Shown: piece by piece, positions 6,991 to 16,275 of the stretch
Numbering within the stretch: the stretch's first letter is position 1
Layout: every line of letters begins with the position of its first letter
From: an uncultured bacterium
GTDB lineage: Bacteria; Planctomycetota; Phycisphaerae; Phycisphaerales; UBA1924
Length of the DNA: 50,667 nt
Direction of reading: 5' to 3'
NCBI GenBank assembly: GCA_903834785.1
Contig: CAILKP010000143.1
Coordinates: 1-50,667, forward strand
The notes under the pieces: model-generated
The model's database searches: none
The model's input: the letters and a program-made list of their open reading frames with translations, nothing else
Told to the model about the DNA's origin: nothing
Translations under genes and position numbers: made by a program

Positions 6991-7338
6991 TGGAGCCGGG
7001 GGGAATTGAACCCCCGTGTCGAGACGGTCAGCTGCAAGCATCTACGCGTGTAGCCATTGATTTGCGTTCAGTCTGGACGCTCCCATGGCAGGATCGTCTC
7101 ATTCCTAGAACCCGGTGGATCTCACTTTCGTTGCCGGGGTCGCCCCACGAAAGCCAGCCCGCGTTTTTCGTCCACTGCAGCTGCGGGCGTGCCGCCGGGG
7201 ACGTGCCGCCTAAGTCTTAGGCAGCGAGAGCGTAGTTGTTATTGGCAACTATTGTTTTGCATGCTTTTTACGTGGCCGGCATGCTCCACGACGCGCGACC
7301 TGCAACATCACACGCTCGGTCGAAACCAGATCGGCCCC
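6991..7338 (-). ncRNA. ssrA: tmRNA (transfer-messenger RNA)
   Basis: This 348-nt RNA rescues stalled ribosomes. On the minus strand the 5' end GGGGCCGA (7338-7331) pairs with the 3' acceptor strand CGGCTCC (ending 6992) over seven pairs, with discriminator A at 6991; CCA is not encoded. The 5' part carries the TGGTTTCGACCG tRNA-like start, and the T-arm GGGGGTTCAATTCCCCC lies near the 3' end. The resume signal AATAGTT is followed by GCC AAT AAC AAC TAC GCT CTC GCT GCC TAA (7246-7217), giving tag ANNNYALAA. The stop sits in a GCCTAA/TTAGGC stem, as in helix 5. The tag is one residue shorter than E. coli ANDENYALAA, but the YALAA degron is intact. The pseudoknots were not traced in detail. Confidence 0.95.
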
Positions 7339-7540
7339 GGTGTGGGTTGAAGAATCGGAGAATCGTAGACCGGCGGCGGGCGGAGGGCAGCGGGAGGCGT
7401 GATCGGACGCGCAAGAATGGCCGCCAGCAGAACCGTTGGTGACGTCGGGGAGACCCCCGAGGGGTGAGGGAAGATCGGACGGTGTGGACTGTGCGGGATT
7501 CGCAGGAGTCACCTAGGGAATCAGCAGGTTCTGTCGCCAA

Positions 7541-7552
7541 GTTTCTAGAAAC
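7541..7552. promoter_or_regulatory. Perfect 12-bp palindrome upstream of the TonB receptor
   Basis: GTTTCTAGAAAC is fully palindromic and ends 31 bases before the receptor ATG. Its place suggests an operator for the receptor/binding-protein/kinase operon; the regulator is unknown. Confidence 0.4.
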
Positions 7553-7583
7553 AAACTGAAAGCTTGCCGATAGGCCCCGGGCC

Positions 7584-9767
7584 ATGAAAAGCAAAGAACA
7601 GCCCGCATTGTGCGCGGGGGATCGGGGACGACGCACCGCAAAACCGTGTGCCGCCCGTCGACCCGTGGTTGGCGCGTTGACGCTGGCGGTGCTTGCCGCA
7701 GCGGGGCAGGCTGCGGCGGCGGGAGAGCCGGCTGCAGCGGCGGCGTCGAGCCTGGGCGGGAACGGCCCTGCGTCCACAACTGCCACCGGCGGGGCGGCAA
7801 CCCCGGGCGCACCGACAGGGGGATCGGGTGGAAAGAGTGGCGGCGACCCCGCTGGAGGAGAGACGACCAAGCCGGTGGCCGGCTCGGAACTGCTGTTGTT
7901 TGATGAGTTGCCGGAGGTGGTTTCGGCCGGGCGGAAGGCCCAGACGCTGGACAAGACCTCGGCGGCGGTGACGCTGATCAACCGCGAGGACATCCGGCTG
8001 AGCGGGTTGACGAACATCGCGGAGATCCTGCAGTTCGGACCGGGGGTGGACCTGCTGCGAACGGACCGGAATCGGTACGACGTTGGCGTGCGTGGCTTTC
8101 ACCAGAACCTGTCGGACCGGCTGCTGGTGCTGATCAACGGCCGCAACGCCAACAGCCCGTTCTCCGCCGAGGTGGACTGGCTGTCGCTGCCGCTGCTGGT
8201 GGGGGATATTGACCGGGTGGAGATTGTGCGAGGTCCCGGCGGTGCGGCGTGGGGTGCCAACGCGTTTTCCGGTGTGGTGAACTACATCACTGTCAAGCCG
8301 GAGCAGGTGCGCGGGCTGACGCTGTCGACGCAGTGGGACAACTTCGGGGATTCGTACAGTTACCTGCGGTTTGCGGAGGTTGCGGGGGATGTGAGCTTCC
8401 GGGTCTCGGCCGAGTACGACAACAAGAAGAGCAGCAGCGATGCGCTGAACAACGACAACTTCACGAGTTCGGACTGGTCGCGCGACCTGCGGCTGGACTC
8501 GGAAGTGATCGTGAAGCTGGGGGACAAGTCGACACTGACGATGGGGGCGGCCCACGCGGAGCTGCGGCGAGGGCCGTTTGAGTTCCTGAGCTTCCTGCCG
8601 ACGGCCGACGAGCGGCGGGACATGACGCGGGTGTTTGCACGAGTGGACCAGAAGTTCGGGGACAACGCGACTGGGTTCGTGCAGGTGTTCTCCAACATCG
8701 CTGATGAGAATCGGCCGGCGATCAGCCGGGTGTACTCCTTTGAGGTGGACACCGAGGCGCAGGTGAACATGACGCTGGGCGAACACCAGCTGACGCTGGG
8801 CGGCAATGTGCGGTACAGCCAGAGCAACCCGACGACCGGGGACCAGCAGTTTGTGTATCCGGCCAGCGAGTACACGGAGTGGCTGGGGGGCGTGTACCTG
8901 ATTGACCGGTGGGCGCTGAGTGAACGGCTGACCTTTGAACCGCAGGTGCGGCTGGACAGCTACGAGGGGACGACGACGGACTGGTCGACACGGCTCTCGC
9001 TGCTGGGCACGCTGGATGAGGCGGGGCATCACACGCTGCGTGTGAGCGGGGCACGCTCGTTCCGCTCACCGTACCCCGGGTTGCGGGACGCGACGACGCA
9101 GCGGACGCCGCTGCCGGCACCGCCGTTTCCTGCCGGGACGTATGCGTTCAGCCTGCTGCCTGCGGGCCGCGAGTTCGTCAACGAGAATGTCACCGCCGCG
9201 GAGCTGGGGCTGACCAGCCGGCTCAGTGAGCACGTGACGCTGCGCAACGAGGCGTACATCCACTGGTACAACGATCTGGTGGGGATCGAGCAGTTGAGTG
9301 CCACGATCCCGCAGACGTACCGCATCACCCGGGGCAGCGAGGCGACGGCACCGGGCTTTGAGACGGAACTGTCGTATGTCGATGGCGGGACGAAGCTGTC
9401 GGCATGGTTTGCGTACAACGACTTCCTGCGGGAGTCACCACAGCAGAACATCCGGGCGTTCTACCCGGCGAAGTTCAAGACAGGCGTGACCCTGCGGACA
9501 GAACTGGTGGACCGCTGGGTGGGCAACGTGAACTACCGGTGGCAGGATCTGACGTTTGCCGACGATGTATCGGGTGCCCCTGCGCGGCCTGTGCACCGAC
9601 TGGACCTGACGCTGAGCCGTCCGCTGTTTGACGACCGAGCAAACCTTATGTTCGGCGTGACGGATGTGCTCAACGACGACAACAACGCGACGCACGGCGT
9701 GGGCGGGATCTCGCCGCACGAGACACCGGGGCGGACGTTCTTTGTTCGTGTTGAGATGAAGTTCTGA
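7584..9767 (+). CDS. TonB-dependent outer-membrane receptor
   Basis: 727 residues. A signal peptide (hydrophobic core about 28-46, AGQAAAA) is followed by a Gly/Pro/Ala-rich linker (about 50-100) and a TonB-box-like stretch (DELPEVVSAG, about 108-116). The plug domain spans about 118-230, with conserved 'VLINGRNAN' and 'VEIVRGPGGAAWGANAFSGVVNYIT'. The rest reads as alternating amphipathic beta strands with Tyr/Phe-rich turns, and the last residue is Phe (VEMKF), as expected for outer-membrane barrels. Such receptors import siderophores, cobalamin, sugars or metals using TonB energy; the substrate cannot be read from sequence. It is followed after 50 bases by a periplasmic binding protein and a hybrid kinase, so it may be part of a sensing and uptake unit. 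The linker is longer than usual. Confidence 0.9.
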   Translation: MKSKEQPALCAGDRGRRTAKPCAARRPVVGALTLAVLAAAGQAAAAGEPAAAAASSLGGNGPASTTATGGAATPGAPTGGSGGKSGGDPAGGETTKPVAGSELLLFDELPEVVSAGRKAQTLDKTSAAVTLINREDIRLSGLTNIAEILQFGPGVDLLRTDRNRYDVGVRGFHQNLSDRLLVLINGRNANSPFSAEVDWLSLPLLVGDIDRVEIVRGPGGAAWGANAFSGVVNYITVKPEQVRGLTLSTQWDNFGDSYSYLRFAEVAGDVSFRVSAEYDNKKSSSDALNNDNFTSSDWSRDLRLDSEVIVKLGDKSTLTMGAAHAELRRGPFEFLSFLPTADERRDMTRVFARVDQKFGDNATGFVQVFSNIADENRPAISRVYSFEVDTEAQVNMTLGEHQLTLGGNVRYSQSNPTTGDQQFVYPASEYTEWLGGVYLIDRWALSERLTFEPQVRLDSYEGTTTDWSTRLSLLGTLDEAGHHTLRVSGARSFRSPYPGLRDATTQRTPLPAPPFPAGTYAFSLLPAGREFVNENVTAAELGLTSRLSEHVTLRNEAYIHWYNDLVGIEQLSATIPQTYRITRGSEATAPGFETELSYVDGGTKLSAWFAYNDFLRESPQQNIRAFYPAKFKTGVTLRTELVDRWVGNVNYRWQDLTFADDVSGAPARPVHRLDLTLSRPLFDDRANLMFGVTDVLNDDNNATHGVGGISPHETPGRTFFVRVEMKF

Positions 9768-9817
9768 ATCGACCGGGCTCGTGATTGCTGACTGCTGACT
9801 GAAGTCCTTTCCTTCCT

Positions 9818-10819
9818 GTGAACCGCCCCGAGCACATCCTGAACGAGGCCCCGCCATGGCGGCGGGGGTGGCTGTCGGGCGTTCTATGCCTGCTGGTCGT
9901 CCTTCTGGGTGCATCGCCGGCGGCGGCGGAGCGGGTGCTGGTGGTGCTTTCCTCCGCGGCCGCGCCGTATAAGGAAGCCGAGGCGGAGGCAACCGCGAAG
10001 CTGAAGTCGGCGGGGCATGAAGTTCAGAGCGTGCTGATGAGCGATTTGAAGACGGAGGCGGGAACGCTGGCGAGCCGCGCCAAGCTGTTTATGGGCATCG
10101 GCACGGAGGCGGCGACATGGCTGAATCAGTCGCTGCCGGCGGGCATGCCGCTGGCGTACTGCCTGGTGACGGATCCGCAGCAGAACGGGCTGGTGGGCGA
10201 ACGACCTGCGACCGGGGTTCGTGCGGATGTGCCGCTGAGCGAGCAGGTAAAGGTGATTCAGGAATCGCTGCCGCAGACCAAGAAGTTTGGCGTGCTGTAC
10301 CGGAGCGATCAGGCGGGGAGCAAGGCAAACCTTGAGGCGATGCGTACGGCGTTGCCGGCGGGGTGCACGCTGGAGGCGGTGGCGGTCAACGACTACAACG
10401 GGGCGGCGGCGGCAATCTCTGCGCTGCTGAGCCGGGGCGTGGACATTGTGTGGACGACTGCGGACGCGGCGGTGTACGACAAGGCGTCGGTGACTGCGCT
10501 GCTCAAAGCTGCGCTGGTGGCCAAGACGCCGGTGTTCGGTTATTCGGCGGCCGTGGTCAGGAGCGGCGCGTTGATCGGGCTGGCGGTGGAGGCCAAGGAC
10601 CAGGGTGCACGGGCCGGGGAACTGGCCGCGGGGCTGCTGGCGGGCGGCGCTGGCCCCCTGCCGGTACCGGCGGATTCCGGTGGAGCACCGAAGGCGTCCC
10701 ACAGTCCGACGGCCCCCTCGGCATCGATTGTTCTGAACCTTGTTGTGTCCGAGAAGATCGAGGTCAAGCTGGGCAAGGGTGTGATCGATAAGGCTGGAAC
10801 GGTGATTCGACCGCAGTGA
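9818..10819 (+). CDS. ABC-transporter-type periplasmic substrate-binding protein (ABC_sub_bind family)
   Basis: 333 residues from a GTG at 9818; no in-frame ATG is better placed. The signal peptide has a hydrophobic core at about 19-33 and cleavage near AAAE. The body has the alternating fold of the ABC_sub_bind (TrpX/YrpE-like) family: RVLVVLSS at the start, 'AKLFMGIGTEAATWLNQ', 'PLAYCLVTDPQQNGL', 'KFGVLYRSDQAGSKAN', 'DIVWTTADAAVYD', 'PVFGYSAAVVRSGALIGLAV' and a final conserved segment 'IVLNLVVSEKIEVKLGKGVI'. No permease or ATPase gene is adjacent. The next gene, four bases later, is a hybrid histidine kinase, so this protein probably presents a ligand to the sensor rather than to a transporter. 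The ligand is unknown. Confidence 0.85.
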   Translation: MNRPEHILNEAPPWRRGWLSGVLCLLVVLLGASPAAAERVLVVLSSAAAPYKEAEAEATAKLKSAGHEVQSVLMSDLKTEAGTLASRAKLFMGIGTEAATWLNQSLPAGMPLAYCLVTDPQQNGLVGERPATGVRADVPLSEQVKVIQESLPQTKKFGVLYRSDQAGSKANLEAMRTALPAGCTLEAVAVNDYNGAAAAISALLSRGVDIVWTTADAAVYDKASVTALLKAALVAKTPVFGYSAAVVRSGALIGLAVEAKDQGARAGELAAGLLAGGAGPLPVPADSGGAPKASHSPTAPSASIVLNLVVSEKIEVKLGKGVIDKAGTVIRPQ

Positions 10820-10823
10820 ACCC

Positions 10824-12797
10824 ATGCAGATGAAGTTGCCACAACTCGGGTTGCGGGCCAGATCGACGCTGTTCGTGCTGGCGATTCTGCTGGCGACGGC
10901 GGCGGTGACTGCTGTGGTGACGATCCGCGCGAGCAATCGCTCGCTGGCGGCGGAGCAGCGGCGTGCGGCGAACCTGGTGGCGATGTCGCTTGCGCGGGCG
11001 GCGGAACTGGCGATTGCGGTGCGCGACGAGGCGGAACTGAAGCGTCTAGCAACGGCGTTCCTCTTCGACGAGTCGGTGGTGTTTATCGGGATCGACGACG
11101 CGGGCGGGAAGCTGCTGGCGAATATTGTGCGAGAGGATCAGCTCTCCGGGACCGGCGACAGCTACGAGGGCGAGCGTTTTCTGATGGGGCGGGCTGACGC
11201 GGTGCTCAGCGAGGAGGAGGTCGGGGACACGGCCGGACCGCAGCAGGCGAATGCCGCGACGTCGAGGCGTATCGGCGGGATCACCGTTGGCGTGAGCACG
11301 AGACCGCTGCGGGTGGCGCAGGCTGAACAGGCGAAGATCATCATCTATACGACGACGGCGGCCGTCGCGGTGGCGGGCCTGTTTGCGTTTATTGCCGCGG
11401 GGCGGTGGAGCCGGCGGCTGCTGGGGCTGGTCAGTGCCAGCGACCGGATCGCGGGCGGAGAGCTGGACAAGCCGCTGCATGACGCCAGGAGCGACGAGAT
11501 CGGGCATCTGGCGGCCTCGTTTGAGCGGATGAGACTTTCGCTGCGGCAGCGGGACAGCGAGCTCAACGAACTGAACGCGGGGCTGCACGAGCAGGTGAGC
11601 ATCCGCACGGTCGAGCTGGAGCGTGCGCTGGTGGCGGCGGAAGCGGCGGCACGGGCCAAGACGGACTTCCTGGCGAACATGAGCCACGAGATCCGGACGC
11701 CGATGACGGCGATTCTGGGCTTTGCGGACCTGCTGGCGGCGGGTGACTGCACACCTGCGGAGCGTGAGGAGCACACGCGGACGATCAAGCGGAACGGTGA
11801 GCACCTGCTGGTGATCATCAACGACATCCTGGATGTCTCGAAGATCGAGGCGGGGATGATGACCGTGGACCGCATCTGCTGCAACCCGGGGGCGATTCTG
11901 CGGGAAGTTCGGCAGCTGCTGTCGCAGCGTGCGACGCATGCGGGGCTGGCACTGGAGACGGAGATTGCGCTGGGCGTTCCGGATGCCATCCTCAGCGATC
12001 CGACGCGTCTGCGGCAGATTCTGACGAATCTGATCGGCAACTCGATCAAGTTCACGCCGAGCGGATTGATCTCGGTGGTGATGGATACCTGCGCTTCGGC
12101 AACGGGCGAGCCGCTGCTGCGGGTGCGGGTTCACGACACCGGGCTGGGGATGGATGACGAGCAGATCAGCCGCCTGTTCCAGGCGTTCTCGCAGGTCGAC
12201 GCCTCCGCGAGCCGGCGGCACGGAGGAACGGGGCTTGGGCTGGCGATCTCGCGTGCCCTGGCGCGGAAGCTGGGTGGGGACATCACGGTGGACAGTGCGC
12301 CGGGGAAGGGCTCGACGTTTACGGTGACGATCAGGGCGACGGCGGCGGAGCTGCCGAGCGATGCGCGGCCTGATTGGTTGCCGGCCATGGCGGAGGAGTC
12401 GGTCCCGGCACGTGCCAAGCGGGGGCGGATCCTGCTGGCGGAGGATGGTCTGGATAACCAGCGACTGATTGCGCTGCACCTGCGCAAGGGCGGCTATGAG
12501 GTGGTGGTGGTGGAGAACGGACAGCTGGCGTTTGAAGCCATCACGGCGAGCCCGAACGCGTTTGACCTGCTGATCACGGACATGCAGATGCCGGTGATGG
12601 ACGGGTACGCGTGCGCGGCGAAGCTGCGGGCCAATGGGCATACGGGGCCGATTCTGGCCCTGACGGCGCACGCGATGACGGGTGATCGGCAGCGGTGCAT
12701 GGAGGCGGGGTGCAACGATTACTCGACCAAGCCGATCAACCCGCCGGAACTGCTGAAGCGGACCGGGCAGCTGATTGCCGCGGCGCAGGTGCGGTGA
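10824..12797 (+). CDS. Hybrid sensor histidine kinase/response regulator
   Basis: 657 residues starting four bases after the binding-protein gene, so translational coupling is likely; a second ATG lies two codons in. The order is TM1 (about 14-33), a periplasmic sensor of about 140 residues, TM2 (about 172-192), a HAMP domain (about 193-246), a coiled linker, and a HisKA domain with phospho-acceptor H288 in ANMSHEIRTP. HATPase_c follows, with N box NLIGNSIKFT, 'DTGLGMD' and GTGLGLAIS, then a C-terminal receiver domain with RILLAED (about 533-539), phospho-acceptor D586 in ITDMQMPVMDGY, and the TKP lysine near 638. There is no DNA-binding output and no Hpt domain, so a separate phosphotransfer protein or regulator elsewhere is expected. 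Context suggests it reports binding-protein occupancy. Confidence 0.92.
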   Translation: MQMKLPQLGLRARSTLFVLAILLATAAVTAVVTIRASNRSLAAEQRRAANLVAMSLARAAELAIAVRDEAELKRLATAFLFDESVVFIGIDDAGGKLLANIVREDQLSGTGDSYEGERFLMGRADAVLSEEEVGDTAGPQQANAATSRRIGGITVGVSTRPLRVAQAEQAKIIIYTTTAAVAVAGLFAFIAAGRWSRRLLGLVSASDRIAGGELDKPLHDARSDEIGHLAASFERMRLSLRQRDSELNELNAGLHEQVSIRTVELERALVAAEAAARAKTDFLANMSHEIRTPMTAILGFADLLAAGDCTPAEREEHTRTIKRNGEHLLVIINDILDVSKIEAGMMTVDRICCNPGAILREVRQLLSQRATHAGLALETEIALGVPDAILSDPTRLRQILTNLIGNSIKFTPSGLISVVMDTCASATGEPLLRVRVHDTGLGMDDEQISRLFQAFSQVDASASRRHGGTGLGLAISRALARKLGGDITVDSAPGKGSTFTVTIRATAAELPSDARPDWLPAMAEESVPARAKRGRILLAEDGLDNQRLIALHLRKGGYEVVVVENGQLAFEAITASPNAFDLLITDMQMPVMDGYACAAKLRANGHTGPILALTAHAMTGDRQRCMEAGCNDYSTKPINPPELLKRTGQLIAAAQVR

Positions 12798-12915
12798 GAC
12801 TGTGGTGTTTGGCGGGGTGAAGAACGGGGCGGTCGGCTGCGGGAGGGGAAACACCTGAGCCAAAGCAAGCGGACGGGGGCAGCAAGCGGGCAGAAGGAAC
12901 TGCTAACATGCAGCG

Positions 12916-13611
12916 GTGAGACGCGGCTTTACGCTTATTGAACTGCTGGTGGTGGTTGCGGTCATCGCTGTACTGCTGGCGATATTGCTGCCTGCGCTGC
13001 GGTCGGCCAGGGAGACGGCGCGGGGGGTGCAGTGCTCGTCGAATCTGAGGCAGATCTACGTGATCTGCCGCGGGTATGCGGATGACAGCAAGGGCTACAG
13101 CCCGGCCTTGGGGCGGCCGTATCGGGAGTTTCCGAACTGGTCGGTGGTGACGCAGGCGGCAACTGGGCGTGCGGGGAGCACGGGGGCGGAGCTGCTGAGT
13201 GTGAACAGTGTGCTGGTGTGCCCGGGGAGCCGGATGGTGTACGGGCCGGACATGACGCGGACCTACGGGGTGAATGCGACGGGGCACGCGGGGGAACCTG
13301 CCCGGGACGGGCGGGCGGCGGACCCGGATAACTACGACGATGCCAGCCGCACGGCGCATGTGCGGTTTGACCTGGTGAAGTTTCCGACGCAGACGCCGTG
13401 GGTTCTGGACACCTCGGCGCCGCCTGTGGGGGTGGATCAGCCGCCGCCGACGAGCACATCGAGTGTGCTGGACTTCCGGAACCCGGCGCATGTGCCGGCA
13501 CGTCTGGGATTTGTGCATGATTCGCCGAAGAAGTTTGCGGCGGTGGTGCTGGATGGCTCGGTGGCGATGTATGGCCAGCCCGGAGCGATGTGGATTGAGC
13601 CGCTGCCGTGA
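12916..13611 (+). CDS. Pseudopilin-like protein (type II secretion/DUF1559-like)
   Basis: 231 residues from GTG 12916 ([20 protein letters not shown]). The N-terminus is a textbook type IV prepilin signal: a short basic leader, cleavage between Gly and Phe, Glu at +5, then a hydrophobic helix. After the helix come [17 protein letters not shown] and a globular domain ending '[20 protein letters not shown]', close to the His...Asp-Gly C-terminal motif of the greatly expanded Planctomycete pseudopilin family. It is likely exported through a type IV pilus or type II secretion assembly; no assembly genes are nearby. The start lies 118 bases past the kinase, so it may be independent. The family usually runs 200-350 residues. 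Confidence 0.88.
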   Translation: MRRGFTLIELLVVVAVIAVLLAILLPALRSARETARGVQCSSNLRQIYVICRGYADDSKGYSPALGRPYREFPNWSVVTQAATGRAGSTGAELLSVNSVLVCPGSRMVYGPDMTRTYGVNATGHAGEPARDGRAADPDNYDDASRTAHVRFDLVKFPTQTPWVLDTSAPPVGVDQPPPTSTSSVLDFRNPAHVPARLGFVHDSPKKFAAVVLDGSVAMYGQPGAMWIEPLP

Positions 13612-14379
13612 GATGGGCGGAGCGGGGATGCGGGGATGCGGCGGGGCGAATGGCCGCGGAACCGGCAGCTGCGTGCACACAGAGCGGCGGGAAACGGCTG
13701 CGGGTACGGGGGGGCGGCGGGGCGAACTGCGGGAGTTGAGAAGAAAGCTTGAGCAAAGGGGCGTCTGGAAGGGCGCGCGGGCCGGAAGCCAGACCGTTTG
13801 TAACGGCTGTGCGCGGTGGAGCGATTGCGCGGCCGGCGGTAGTGTGCGGGTGCGTGCGCGGCGCGAGGAGCTGCGACGGTGATGCGGGCGCAGCAGCATG
13901 AACGACGAGGTTTACGGACGCGCCGCGGCGGCGGCGGACGGACCGAAAACCACTGCAATTCCAGTGCTTTTCTGCATTTTTGAACACGCGGATCAACATA
14001 CTTGAGTGTGAATCGCGGGAGCGTGCAAAAACGCGAAAACACCCGGGTGAAGTGTGCGTGCGGTGACGGCGAGGGTGCGTTATCGGAGGTCAGAAACGAC
14101 CGGTCGTGACGGCGGAACGGTCTGTGTCGGTCGCTCGGGCACGACAAGCTGTAGCAGTGAGCAAGTCCGTAAATCCAAGGCCCGAGAGCCCCGATGCATG
14201 AAGCACGTGACAGGTTCCGGTGCGTCAAGCCGGAGCTTTCAAGACGGTCCTCACGGAAGGGGGCCGTCCGAAAAAGTCGCATCCGACGGGCAGAACCCCG
14301 TCGGGCCGTGGGTCACACAACGGCACGTGCGGCTTCACACCAACGCCCCGAGTTACGGGGCTGGAGCAAGGAAGGCACC
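13612..14379. other. 768-base intergenic region upstream of flagellin A
   Basis: No coding sequence is supported; open frames on both strands are Arg/Pro/Ser-rich shadows. A hairpin-like CACTG/CAGTG with T-rich flank lies near 13953-13980 and could end an upstream transcript. The last 100 bases form a structured leader for flagellin A. Confidence 0.6.
14283..14361 (+). promoter_or_regulatory. Flagellin A 5' leader hairpins
   Basis: CCGACGGG (14283-14290) pairs with CCCGTCGG (14297-14304), and GCCCCG (14345-14350) with CGGGGC (14356-14361). The second ends 18 bases before the ATG, just before the AAGGAAG ribosome site. They could affect mRNA stability or translation. Confidence 0.4.
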
Positions 14380-15912
14380 ATGAGTCGTATCAACACCAAC
14401 CCCGCGTCGCTGATCGCCCAGCGCAATCTGCAGACCAACAACAAGACGCTGAACACCACGCTGGAGCGTCTGAGCACCGGTCTGCGGATCAACCGCGGCA
14501 AGGACGATCCCGCAGGCCTGATTGCCAGCGAGAACCTCCGCGCCGAGAAGGCCTCGCTGACCTCGGCGATCTCCAACGCCGAGCGTACCGACCAGCTGGT
14601 CAACATCGCTGAAGGCGGCCTGCAGGAACTGAGCAATCTGCTGACGGACCTGAAGGGTCTTGTGACTGCGACGGCGAACACGGCCGGCCTGTCCTCTGAA
14701 GAGAAGACGGCCAACCAGCTGCAGATCGACTCGATCCTGCAGACCGTCGACCGCCTGGCTGAGAGCACGAACTTCCAGGGTGTCAAGCTGCTGAACGGCA
14801 ACTTTGACTTCAACTCCAGCTCGGTTGCGGCGGGCGTGACTGACTTCCGGGTGAACTCGGCCAAGGTGGCCCGCGGCAGCACGATCGCGGTACAGGCCCT
14901 GATCACCAACTCGGCCCAGCAGGGCGCGTTGTACCTGTCGACGGGCAGCTCGCTGGATCTGGGCGGCGGCAGCAGCGGACTGTTTACCATCGAGATCAGC
15001 GGTGCCAACGGCGCCCGCGAGCTCTCGTTTGCCTCGGGCACGACCCGAACGCAGATTGTTGCGGCCATCAACACCTATTCCAGCGTGACTGGCGTGTCGG
15101 CCTCGACGTTCTCGTCGAGCGGCAGCAGCGACGGCATCCGCCTGCGATCAACGGACTTCGGCAGCGATGCGTTCGTGGGCGTGAAGATCGTCAACGCCGG
15201 CAATATTCAGGGCAGCAACACCGGTGTGTACAACCTGAACTCGACGGACACGAGCACGCCGAACACCTCGCTGCTGGGTGCGTTCAACTCGACGACGGCG
15301 ACCAACGGCGTCCGTGATGTGGGCCAGAACCTGACGGCGACGATCAACGGTGTGGCGGCGACGACCAAGGGCCGCAACGCCCGCATCAACACCGACTTCC
15401 TGGATGTTGAGATCAACTTCGATACCTCTACCAGCCAGACCCGCGGCCTGGTCAACGCCTTCACCATCACCGGCGGCGGAGCTGAGTTCCAGCTTTCCAG
15501 CAAGGTCGACACCGCCGGCAAGGTCTCGATCGGCATCCAGAACGTGGCGGCACGCAAGCTGGGCAACAGCGCGCTGGGCTACCTCTCCTCACTGGCTGCG
15601 GGCCGATCGAACAACGTGGTCGATGGCGACCTGAACGCGGGCTTTAAGATCGTCGACGAGGCGATCCGTCAGGTTTCGGGCCTTCGTGGCCGACTGGGCG
15701 CGTTCCAGAAGAACACCGTGGGCGCGACCATCCGCAACCTCGGCGTCTCGCTTGAGAACTCCGCCGCTGCCGAGTCCGTCATCCGCGATGCAGACTTCGC
15801 CACTGAAACGGCGAGCCTCACGCGGTCGCAGATTCTCTCTCAGGCCGCACAGAACTCGCTGGGACTCGCCAACTCGGCTCCCCAGTCGGCTCTGCAGCTC
15901 CTGCGAGGCTGA
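14380..15912 (+). CDS. fliC: Flagellin A
   Basis: 510 residues from ATG 14380, which follows AAGGAAG. Flagellin builds the extracellular filament. The N-terminal D0/D1 domain is clear: MSRINTNPASLIAQRNL, then 'LERLSTGLRINRGKDDPAGLIASE' with the usual arginine and asparagine pattern. The C-terminal D1/D0 helix is also clear: 'SLENSAAAESVIRDADFA', 'SQILSQAAQNSLGLANSAPQ', ending ALQLLRG. The middle (about 150-400) is a Ser/Thr/Gly-rich D2/D3 domain with FlgL-like and 'Flagellin_IN'-type sequence (VNGVAATTKGRNARINTDF). The frame is open upstream to 14194, but homology starts exactly here. It is followed by its own terminator and a paralogue of identical length. Confidence 0.95.
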   Translation: MSRINTNPASLIAQRNLQTNNKTLNTTLERLSTGLRINRGKDDPAGLIASENLRAEKASLTSAISNAERTDQLVNIAEGGLQELSNLLTDLKGLVTATANTAGLSSEEKTANQLQIDSILQTVDRLAESTNFQGVKLLNGNFDFNSSSVAAGVTDFRVNSAKVARGSTIAVQALITNSAQQGALYLSTGSSLDLGGGSSGLFTIEISGANGARELSFASGTTRTQIVAAINTYSSVTGVSASTFSSSGSSDGIRLRSTDFGSDAFVGVKIVNAGNIQGSNTGVYNLNSTDTSTPNTSLLGAFNSTTATNGVRDVGQNLTATINGVAATTKGRNARINTDFLDVEINFDTSTSQTRGLVNAFTITGGGAEFQLSSKVDTAGKVSIGIQNVAARKLGNSALGYLSSLAAGRSNNVVDGDLNAGFKIVDEAIRQVSGLRGRLGAFQKNTVGATIRNLGVSLENSAAAESVIRDADFATETASLTRSQILSQAAQNSLGLANSAPQSALQLLRG

Positions 15913-15948
15913 TCCCAGGTTAGTGTGAGTTGACGCCTCATCCTTCCG

Positions 15949-15986
15949 CGGGCCCGGACTTCACTGTCCGGGCCCGTTTGTCTTTT
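15949..15986 (+). terminator. Rho-independent terminator of flagellin A
   Basis: CGGGCCCGGA (15949-15958) pairs with TCCGGGCCCG (15967-15976), followed by TTTGTCTTTT. Confidence 0.85.
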
Positions 15987-16040
15987 GGGGATGAGGGCTT
16001 GTGAGGACCCATTTGCATCCTGTTCGGTACGGGTGTGACG

Positions 16041-16058
16041 TTTAATCCGTTTAATCCG
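16041..16058 (+). repeat. Tandem 9-mer TTTAATCCG x2
   Basis: Two adjacent copies of TTTAATCCG, followed by TCGAATTC, form an AT-rich island between the flagellin genes. It resembles short extragenic repeats rather than a promoter. Confidence 0.5.
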
Positions 16059-16275
16059 TCGAATTCACCCCAGAGCATGGTTCTTGGACTGAAGAGGGGG
16101 CCTCGGGCGGACGAAACCTGCTATCGGACACGAACGACCGTCACCACCGGTGCAGTCGTTACGGTCCTCGCGACCGGCCCTGAGCAAGGAAGCCCAGGGT
16201 TAAGCAGGTCGCGGCAACGTCGGCACGTCTTGCCGCCGTTGCATGCCTGGTCCGGATGCTGTGAACGGAGTCTCT

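Noticed and set aside
6674..7009. Rightward 111-residue frame before tmRNA
   Set aside because: It runs into the tmRNA antisense, has no ribosome site and shows no motif.
7564..7573. Sigma-28-like box GCCGATAG before the TonB receptor
   Set aside because: It is only 11 bases from the ATG and has no good -35 box at the right distance.
13437..14282. Large leftward open frame upstream of flagellin A
   Set aside because: Composition is Arg/Pro/Ser-rich and unlike real proteins here; it overlaps a clear pseudopilin gene antisense.
16215..16232. Sigma-54-like GGCACG...TTGC before flagellin B
   Set aside because: The GG to GC spacing is about two bases too short for a -24/-12 promoter.
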